64,000 bases of DNA from JAIVHA01 sp965367295 (GTDB lineage: Bacteria > Pseudomonadota > Gammaproteobacteria > DSM-19610). Below, piece by piece: positions 58,854 to 64,000 of the stretch. Where the stretch lies: contig CBDUHN010000002.1 in assembly GCA_965367295.1 (NCBI GenBank), positions 62,001-126,000 of the forward strand, read 5' to 3'. Made by a program: the position numbers and the translations under genes. Under the pieces are notes generated by a model. That model was not told where the DNA came from, searched no databases, and was given only the letters and a program-made list of their open reading frames with translations. The stretch's first letter is position 1. Every line of letters begins with the position of its first letter.

Positions 58854-59198
58854 ATGAGCAACATCATTAAAGAACTGGAACTGGAACAGCTGAAGCAGGA
58901 CGTGCCGGATTTCGGTCCCGGAGACACCGTCGTGGTGCAGGTGAAGGTGAAGGAAGGCAACCGTGAGCGTCTGCAGGCCTTCGAGGGCGTCGTCATCGCC
59001 AAGCGCAACCGCGGCATCAATTCCGCCTTCACGGTGCGCAAGATCTCCCACGGTGAAGGGGTTGAGCGCGTGTTCCAGACCCACAGCCCTCTGGTACAGG
59101 AGATTCAGGTCAAGCGCCGTGGTGACGTGCGCCGTGCCAAGCTCTATTACCTGCGTGATCTGTCCGGTAAGGCCGCCCGTATCAAGGAAAAGATCTAA
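58854..59198 (+). CDS. rplS: 50S ribosomal protein L19
   Basis: L19, 114 residues, at the 30S-50S interface: MSNIIKELELEQLKQDVPDF, GDTVVVQVKVKEGNRERLQA, FEGVVIAKRNRGINSAFTVR, and RRGDVRRAKLYYLRDLSGKA. Last gene of the rpsP operon; a strong terminator follows. Confidence 0.97.
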   Translation: MSNIIKELELEQLKQDVPDFGPGDTVVVQVKVKEGNRERLQAFEGVVIAKRNRGINSAFTVRKISHGEGVERVFQTHSPLVQEIQVKRRGDVRRAKLYYLRDLSGKAARIKEKI

Positions 59199-59243
59199 GA
59201 CCGCAAAGGTCTGCAGATCCGGCCTCAATGTGTTGGGCCATAT

Positions 59244-59282
59244 AAAAAGGGTTCCTCCTTTGCGGGGGAACCCTTTTTTGTT
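59244..59282 (+). terminator. Rho-independent terminator after rplS
   Basis: AAAGGGTTCC (59246-59255) pairs with GGAACCCTTT (59267-59276) followed by TTTTG and TTTG, with an A-run in front. It ends 3 bases before the next start codon, so the next gene needs read-through or its own start. Confidence 0.92.
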
Positions 59283-59285
59283 TGG

Positions 59286-61133
59286 GTGATGATGAGGCAG
59301 AAAGCACCGCACAGCGGCAGGCTGGTACAATCCATCTCTGACCATCGGGAGCATCCGGCCTTGTTATTGCGCATACGGTTTTTGATCGCCTTGTTCAGCC
59401 TGTTTCCGCTGTTATCCGTGGCGGTGGAGACCGTTTCACTCCCGGAGCTGGCTCAGCTGGCCCGCTCCGGTGCACCTCAGCTGGCCCTGCAGCGGCTCGA
59501 TGCCCAGCAGCCTCCCTATGCAGTGGACCCTGTTACCTGGATGCGTTACGAGCGTGAACGGGTCTATCTGTTGCGCGTCCTGGGCGATCTGGATGCAGTG
59601 ATTGCGCGCCTCGCAGCGCTGCCGCAGGGCCTCTCCGCGGATTTCCGTAACTGGGCCCATACCGAATGGGCCGCGGCCCTGCTGGAACAGCAGCGTCCGC
59701 AGGAGGCATTGGCGGTCACGCGCAATCTGCTCTGGACGGCGCTGGATGCCGATCCGGAAGCCCGGGCGCGCTGGCGCCGGATGGTGATCAGTGGCTACCT
59801 GGCCGATGGGGTGCTGGAGGATGCGCGCAGCGCACTGGTGCGCTATCAGCAGGACTTTGGTGATGGCAGCGAAGAATGGAAGCATCTGCGTGACCAGGTA
59901 CTGCTGCGTACCGGTCGTTACGATGAAATGTTGGCTGCAGTCGATGGCAAGCAGGATGCGGTTACCCAGGTGCTGGCTACGGCAGCACGTCTGCGCAACT
60001 CTACGCTGTCCGCGCAACAGGCCTATGATGCCGCTATCCACATTGCCAATGGGGACAAGACCCCGGATGTGACCCGTGCGCTCGCCTGGCAGCTGGCGGT
60101 GGAGGCCGCCCAGCCGCTGACCGTGCCGGTGTACATCGATACCCTCGAGCATGCATTGGCCTTTGCGGGACAGGCGGAACCGGGCTGGGAGTTGTTCCCG
60201 GTACAGGCGGATATGCTCTGGGATGCCTGGATTGCCCATGGACAGGCGCTTGGCAATCAGGAACAGCGCCTGCTGGGTTCCGATGATGACTGGTATTTCC
60301 CCGCCACCGAGGCCATCGAGAAAAATCCGGCGCGGGCGAGGGTGTTGTTTGCCATCCTGAGTGTCTATGGCAGTAGTCAGCAGCGCCGTGAACTGGCCCA
60401 CGAATATCTGGTGTCGTTGCTGGCGAACCTGCCGCAGGGTGAGCGGCTGATTCGCAATCTCTACCTGCAATCCCGTCGCTTTTCCGCACAGGAATCGCTG
60501 CCCGGCGTTATTCGCTATCGACTCATAGACGAGGCACTGGAAAGCGGCGACCTGAATCTCGCCTCGCAGTTGATGCAGGGTATGGAGGCGCCACCACCGG
60601 GGACCGATGCACTGGAGTGGGGGTTACGTCGTGCCCGGGTGGCGATTCATACTGCCCGGCCGGAGGAGGGCGCGCGGGTGCTGGCTACGTTGCTGAATGA
60701 CGAGACCCCGCTGCAGGAAGTGCAGCTGGATCGCTGGATACAGGTGGTGTTCGACCTGCAAACCGTGCATGCTCATGCGCAGGCCCTGCCTCTGTTTGAG
60801 TCCTTGATGCGCCATGACCTGGATCCGCAGCGACGACGCGAACTACTGTTCTGGCAGGCCGACTCCTGGCAGGCGCTGGGCAATCCCGCTCAGGCCGCCT
60901 ATCTTTACCTGCAGTCGGCTACGTTGCTGGATCCCTCTGCCATGGATCCCTGGGCCCAGACGGCCCGCTATCATGCTGCGCAGTCCCTGACTGAGGCCAG
61001 GCTGTTGCAGGATGCCCGGCGCATCTATACCACCCTGCTGAACAGTACTCGGGAACCGGGCCGACGTGCCGTGCTGCGCAATGAAATCCAGCGCCTGCAA
61101 CTACGCTCCGTTACCCAGGAGGTGATGCCATGA
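59286..61133 (+). CDS. Exported helical-repeat protein of unknown function
   Basis: A 615-residue protein with an N-terminal hydrophobic segment (LRIRFLIALFSLFPLLSVAV, about residues 28-47) that looks like a signal peptide or anchor; the real start may be a later codon than the ATG at 59286. The rest is alpha-helical repeats of TPR/HEAT type, rich in Ala, Leu, Gln and Arg (for example NWAHTEWAAALLEQQRPQEA; FWQADSWQALGNPAQAAYLY). I do not recognise a named family. It sits between rplS and ogt; the ogt start overlaps its stop. It is probably a periplasmic scaffold. Confidence 0.75.
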   Translation: MMMRQKAPHSGRLVQSISDHREHPALLLRIRFLIALFSLFPLLSVAVETVSLPELAQLARSGAPQLALQRLDAQQPPYAVDPVTWMRYERERVYLLRVLGDLDAVIARLAALPQGLSADFRNWAHTEWAAALLEQQRPQEALAVTRNLLWTALDADPEARARWRRMVISGYLADGVLEDARSALVRYQQDFGDGSEEWKHLRDQVLLRTGRYDEMLAAVDGKQDAVTQVLATAARLRNSTLSAQQAYDAAIHIANGDKTPDVTRALAWQLAVEAAQPLTVPVYIDTLEHALAFAGQAEPGWELFPVQADMLWDAWIAHGQALGNQEQRLLGSDDDWYFPATEAIEKNPARARVLFAILSVYGSSQQRRELAHEYLVSLLANLPQGERLIRNLYLQSRRFSAQESLPGVIRYRLIDEALESGDLNLASQLMQGMEAPPPGTDALEWGLRRARVAIHTARPEEGARVLATLLNDETPLQEVQLDRWIQVVFDLQTVHAHAQALPLFESLMRHDLDPQRRRELLFWQADSWQALGNPAQAAYLYLQSATLLDPSAMDPWAQTARYHAAQSLTEARLLQDARRIYTTLLNSTREPGRRAVLRNEIQRLQLRSVTQEVMP

Positions 61134-61627
61134 AAGAAGATGCCTTTGATTTTGTCCTGCCCAGCCCGCTTGGGCGCCTGGGAGGATGCCTGGAGGGTGG
61201 CCGGCTCTGCCGCATCGAATACCTTGGCCAGGATGTGCTGCTGAAACCGGCCTCCAGTGTGGCGGGCAAGCGGGTCGTGGCAGCGCTGGAGGCCTATTTC
61301 AGCAACGGTTGCCAGATATTGGAATTACCTCCCATGGCATTGGCGGGCACCCCGTTTCAGCAGCGTGTGTGGCAGGCGTTGTGCGCTATCCCGGCTGGCA
61401 CGACCGTTACTTATGGCGAGTTGGCCGAATGCATCGACAGTGGTGCACGGGCGGTTGGCGGCGCCTGTCGTGAAAATCCCGTACCCATTCTGATTCCCTG
61501 TCACCGGGTGGTCGGCAAGACCGATAGCGGTGGTTACTCGGGACACCGGCAGGGGCCGATGATGGCGCGTAAATACTGGTTGCTGGCCCATGAAGGGGCG
61601 GCGGAGCCGTTACCCATCGCCCTGTAA
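61130..61627 (+). CDS. ogt: O6-methylguanine-DNA methyltransferase
   Basis: Suicide DNA-repair protein that takes alkyl groups from O6-alkylguanine. The 165-residue protein has the N-terminal ribonuclease H-like domain and the C-terminal alkyltransferase domain with the winged helix (GTPFQQRVWQALCAIPAGTT; TYGELAECIDSGARAVGGAC) and the active-site PCHRVVGK (Cys in VPILIPCHRV). It lacks the Ada zinc domain, so ogt is the best name. Coupled to the upstream gene by ATGA. Confidence 0.93.
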   Translation: MKEDAFDFVLPSPLGRLGGCLEGGRLCRIEYLGQDVLLKPASSVAGKRVVAALEAYFSNGCQILELPPMALAGTPFQQRVWQALCAIPAGTTVTYGELAECIDSGARAVGGACRENPVPILIPCHRVVGKTDSGGYSGHRQGPMMARKYWLLAHEGAAEPLPIAL

Positions 61628-61659
61628 GGGGGGGCGGGCAGCCAATTGTGCCTGCCGAC

Positions 61660-61686
61660 CTTGAAATAGGGTCTTTTCGTCCCCAT
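61660..61686 (+). promoter_or_regulatory. Heat-shock (sigma-32) promoter for htpG
   Basis: CTTGAAA (61660-61666), 14 bases, CCCCAT (61681-61686). This is nearly the sigma-32 consensus (CTTGAAA-N13-15-CCCCATnT), including the T at +2 of the -10 (CCCCATCT). It lies 52 bases before the htpG ATG. Confidence 0.9.
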
Positions 61687-61737
61687 CTGCTGAAATTGCA
61701 TTCTGTTATGTAATTCAGACAAGGTGAGTTCGACGCT

Positions 61738-63624
61738 ATGACCATCGAAGCCCATAAGGAAACCCTCGAGTTCCAGACCGAAGTGCGTCAGCTGCTCAAG
61801 CTGATGATCCATTCCCTGTATTCCAACCAGGAGATCTTCCTGCGTGAACTGATCTCCAATGCCTCGGATGCCTGTGACAAGCTGCGTTTCGAGGCGCTGG
61901 CCGATGACGCCCTGTACGAAGGCGATCAGGGCTCGGAGATCCGCATCGATATCGATAAGGACGCCCGTACCCTGACCATCCACGACAAGGGCATTGGCAT
62001 GAGTCGCCAGGAGGTGATGGACAATATCGGCACCATCGCCAAGTCCGGCACCCGCCAGTTCTTTGAATCCCTCACCGGTGACCAGAGCAAGGACAGCCAG
62101 CTCATCGGCCAGTTCGGGGTCGGTTTTTATTCCGCTTTTATCGTCGCCGACAAGGTTACCCTGGTGACGCGTCGCGCCGGCCTGGGTGCCGAGCACGGGG
62201 TTTGCTGGGTCTCCGACGGAGAGGGCAGCTACAGCCTGGAAACGGTGGCAAAGGCCGAACGCGGCACCAGTGTGACCCTGCACCTGCGCGAGGGTGAGGA
62301 TGATTTTCTCGAGCCCTACAGGGTGCGTTCGGTGATCACCAAGTATTCCGACCACATCTCGCTGCCCATCCAGATGAAGTCGCTGGATGAGGATAAAAAA
62401 GACGAATACGAAACCATCAACAAGGCCTCGGCACTGTGGACCCGCGCCAAGCGCGACATCAAGGAGGACGAGTACCAGGAATTCTATAAACATGTCGGCC
62501 ATGACTTCGAGGACCCGCTGGCCTGGACCCATAACCATGTGGAAGGCACCCAGGAATACACCTCCCTGTTCTATATTCCCAAGCGGGCGCCCTTCGACCT
62601 CTGGGATCGCGAACGCCGTCACGGCATCAAGCTCTACGTGCGCCGCGTGTTCATCATGGACGATGCCGAACAGCTGATGCCGCAGTATCTGCGTTTTGTA
62701 CGCGGCGTAGTGGATTCCAATGATCTGCCGCTCAATGTGTCGCGCGAAATCCTTCAGCATAGCAAGATCATCGACACTATCCGCTCGGCCTCGGTGAAGA
62801 AGGTGCTGGGTCTGCTCGAAACAATCGCCAAGGATGAGCCGGAAAAATACCAGGAATTCTGGGGGCAATTCGGTCGCGTGCTGAAGGAAGGACCCGGCGA
62901 GGATTTCGCCAACCGCGAACGCATCGCCAGACTGCTGCGCTTTGCCAGCACCCACAATGATACCGAACAGCAGGTGGTATCACTGGAAGACTATGTCGGT
63001 CGTATGAAAGAAGGCCAGGACAAGATCTATTTCGTGACGGCCGACAGTTTTTCCGCTGCCAGGAACAGTCCACATCTCGAAGTGTTCCGCAAGCATGGTA
63101 TCGAGGTCCTGCTGCTGTCCGACCGCGTGGATGACTGGATGATTTCCCACCTGAGTGAGTTCGACGGCAAATCACTGGTCTCCATCGCCAAAGGTGATCT
63201 GGACCTTGGTAAACTGGAGGACGAGCAGGAAAAGGAGCAGGCGGAAAAGGCTGCGGACGAATACAAGGATGTGCTGGAGCGCATGCAACAGGCGCTGGGC
63301 GACCAGGTCAAGGAAGTGCGTGTCAGTCACCGCCTGACCAGTTCACCCTCCTGTCTGGTGCTGGAGCAACAGGATATGGCCATACATATGCAGAAGATCC
63401 TCCAGCAGGCCGGGCATGAGATCCCGGTCAGCAAGCCTATTCTGGAGATCAATCCTGGGCATGCGCTGGTGCAGCGCTTGAAAGCGGATATGAACGAAGA
63501 CCGCTTTGGCGACTGGAGTCATGTGTTGTTCGATCAGGCCATGCTCAGTGAGGGCGGGCAGCTTGAAGATCCGGCGGCCTTTGTACGGCGGCTGAACGAG
63601 CTGCTGTTGACCCTCTCCGCCTGA
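61738..63624 (+). CDS. htpG: Molecular chaperone HtpG (Hsp90)
   Basis: HtpG is the bacterial Hsp90. The 628-residue protein has the GHKL ATPase (EIFLRELISNASDACDKLRF with the catalytic Glu and ATP-lid Asp region, HDKGIGMSRQEVMDNIG, GQFGVGFYSAFIVADKV), the middle domain with the catalytic Arg (DLPLNVSREILQHSKIIDTI) and the C-terminal dimerisation domain (ALGDQVKEVRVSHRLTSSPS). Length is near E. coli (624). Heat-shock control is supported by the promoter at 61660. Confidence 0.97.
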   Translation: MTIEAHKETLEFQTEVRQLLKLMIHSLYSNQEIFLRELISNASDACDKLRFEALADDALYEGDQGSEIRIDIDKDARTLTIHDKGIGMSRQEVMDNIGTIAKSGTRQFFESLTGDQSKDSQLIGQFGVGFYSAFIVADKVTLVTRRAGLGAEHGVCWVSDGEGSYSLETVAKAERGTSVTLHLREGEDDFLEPYRVRSVITKYSDHISLPIQMKSLDEDKKDEYETINKASALWTRAKRDIKEDEYQEFYKHVGHDFEDPLAWTHNHVEGTQEYTSLFYIPKRAPFDLWDRERRHGIKLYVRRVFIMDDAEQLMPQYLRFVRGVVDSNDLPLNVSREILQHSKIIDTIRSASVKKVLGLLETIAKDEPEKYQEFWGQFGRVLKEGPGEDFANRERIARLLRFASTHNDTEQQVVSLEDYVGRMKEGQDKIYFVTADSFSAARNSPHLEVFRKHGIEVLLLSDRVDDWMISHLSEFDGKSLVSIAKGDLDLGKLEDEQEKEQAEKAADEYKDVLERMQQALGDQVKEVRVSHRLTSSPSCLVLEQQDMAIHMQKILQQAGHEIPVSKPILEINPGHALVQRLKADMNEDRFGDWSHVLFDQAMLSEGGQLEDPAAFVRRLNELLLTLSA

Positions 63625-63640
63625 TACACAACGACGTTAG

Positions 63641-63668
63641 CTGCAGGGGCGGATGATCGCCCCTGCAG
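63641..63668. repeat. Perfect hairpin after htpG
   Basis: CTGCAGGGGCG (63641-63651) and CGCCCCTGCAG (63658-63668) around GATGAT. No T-run follows on either strand. It may be a factor-dependent stop signal, an mRNA-stabilising hairpin, or another REP-type element. Confidence 0.65.
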
Positions 63669-63713
63669 GTCGCGCTGTATACCGGTGAGAGAGTTGAGTG
63701 AACCGCATCCATC

Positions 63714-64000
63714 ATGAATGAACCCAGAAAACCCATCCTGCTGGCCACGGTCTTTTCCGATTACATCTGTCCCTTCTGTTATGTGGGCGATGCTCGGCTC
63801 AATCACCTGCGTGACGAGTACGAGCTGCGCATCAACTGGTGTTTTCTGGAGATTCACCCCGATACACCGCCGCAAGGTCAACCGGTGACGGAACTGGGCT
63901 ACGATCCCGAAACCTGGCACCGCATGATGGACACCCTCGATGAGATGGCGCAGCAGGAAGGTCTGTCATTGAAGGAGCATGTGTTCACCACCAATTCCCA
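63714..64000 (+). CDS. DsbA-family oxidoreductase (FrnE-like), cut by window edge
   Basis: The start ATG at 63714 opens a frame to the window end: MNEPRKPILLATVFSDYICP, then FCYVGDARLNHLRDEYELRI. The CPFC active-site pair (about residues 19-22) and the WCFLEIHPDTPPQGQP segment fit cytoplasmic DsbA-like FrnE/2-hydroxychromene-isomerase-type proteins. No signal peptide is seen. About 95 residues are visible; the C-terminal part is missing. Confidence 0.85.
   Translation, partial: MNEPRKPILLATVFSDYICPFCYVGDARLNHLRDEYELRINWCFLEIHPDTPPQGQPVTELGYDPETWHRMMDTLDEMAQQEGLSLKEHVFTTNS

Noticed and set aside
61534..62955. Minus-strand open frame of 473 residues over ogt and htpG
   Set aside because: Antisense to two well-recognised genes; no motif.

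Overview
The window is a housekeeping segment of a gammaproteobacterial chromosome, almost fully coding, with only short spacers. Gene content and order (rpoN-lptBAC-kdsCD-yrbG divergent from mlaFEDB-ibaG-murA-hisGDC; degS/algW; petABC-sspAB; dolP-yraN-lpoA divergent from rsmI; tsaE-amiB-mutL-miaA-hfq-hflXKC; hisZ-purA; rnr-rlmB; rpsF-priB-rpsR-rplI-dnaB-alr; radA; ffh; rpsP-rimM-trmD-rplS) resemble what I remember of Pseudomonas and of sulfur-oxidising or purple-sulfur Chromatiales. A cytochrome bc1 complex, the short HisG plus HisZ pair and a MutL with a nuclease motif argue against an enteric. I cannot name the species.

Layout: 1-5294 (minus) is rpoN (cut by the window edge), the LPS transport and Kdo genes, a Na/Ca exchanger and a small zinc-ribbon protein. 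5475-12908 (plus) is a retrograde phospholipid transport operon without mlaC, then BolA/IbaG, murA and the early and late histidine genes. 13045-18667 holds a periplasmic stress protease, a Nif3-like protein, the bc1 operon and sspA. 18787-26106 holds sspB, a GlcD-like flavoenzyme, envelope lipoproteins (DolP, LpoA), YraN, RsmI, an unlisted 49-54 residue membrane protein and QueG. 26147-38201 is the nnr-tsaE-amiB-mutL-miaA-hfq-hflX-hflKC run plus hisZ. 38303-50470 holds purA, tRNA-Leu(CAG), RNase R, an OmpA-like lipoprotein, RlmB, the S6/PriB/S18/L9 ribosomal cluster, DnaB, Alr and RadA. 50569-54349 (minus) holds an FHA-FHA-PilZ protein, MsrB, a CBS/CorC-type membrane protein and YpjD. 54509-64000 (plus) holds a metallo-beta-lactamase-fold hydrolase, Ffh, the rpsP operon, a periplasmic repeat protein, a DNA alkyltransferase, HtpG and a truncated DsbA-family protein.

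No phage, integron, CRISPR array, toxin-antitoxin pair or complete IS element is visible. The non-standard material lies in the spacers and in single proteins. At least eight copies of a short palindromic REP-like repeat (core GGTCCGAATTTATTCGGAC) sit at five loci, twice as inverted pairs. A ~230 bp element with imperfect terminal inverted repeats abuts the TTG start of hflX, and a perfect 21-bp inverted repeat after hisZ shares its end sequence. The hisD-hisC spacer holds another degenerate inverted-repeat element. The strongest protein-level oddities are a two-FHA plus PilZ fusion beside radA, a PVWY Qo motif in cytochrome b, the missing mlaC, and an intact endonuclease motif in MutL. The clearest regulatory site is a near-consensus heat-shock promoter before htpG. 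I found no convincing new multi-gene system.
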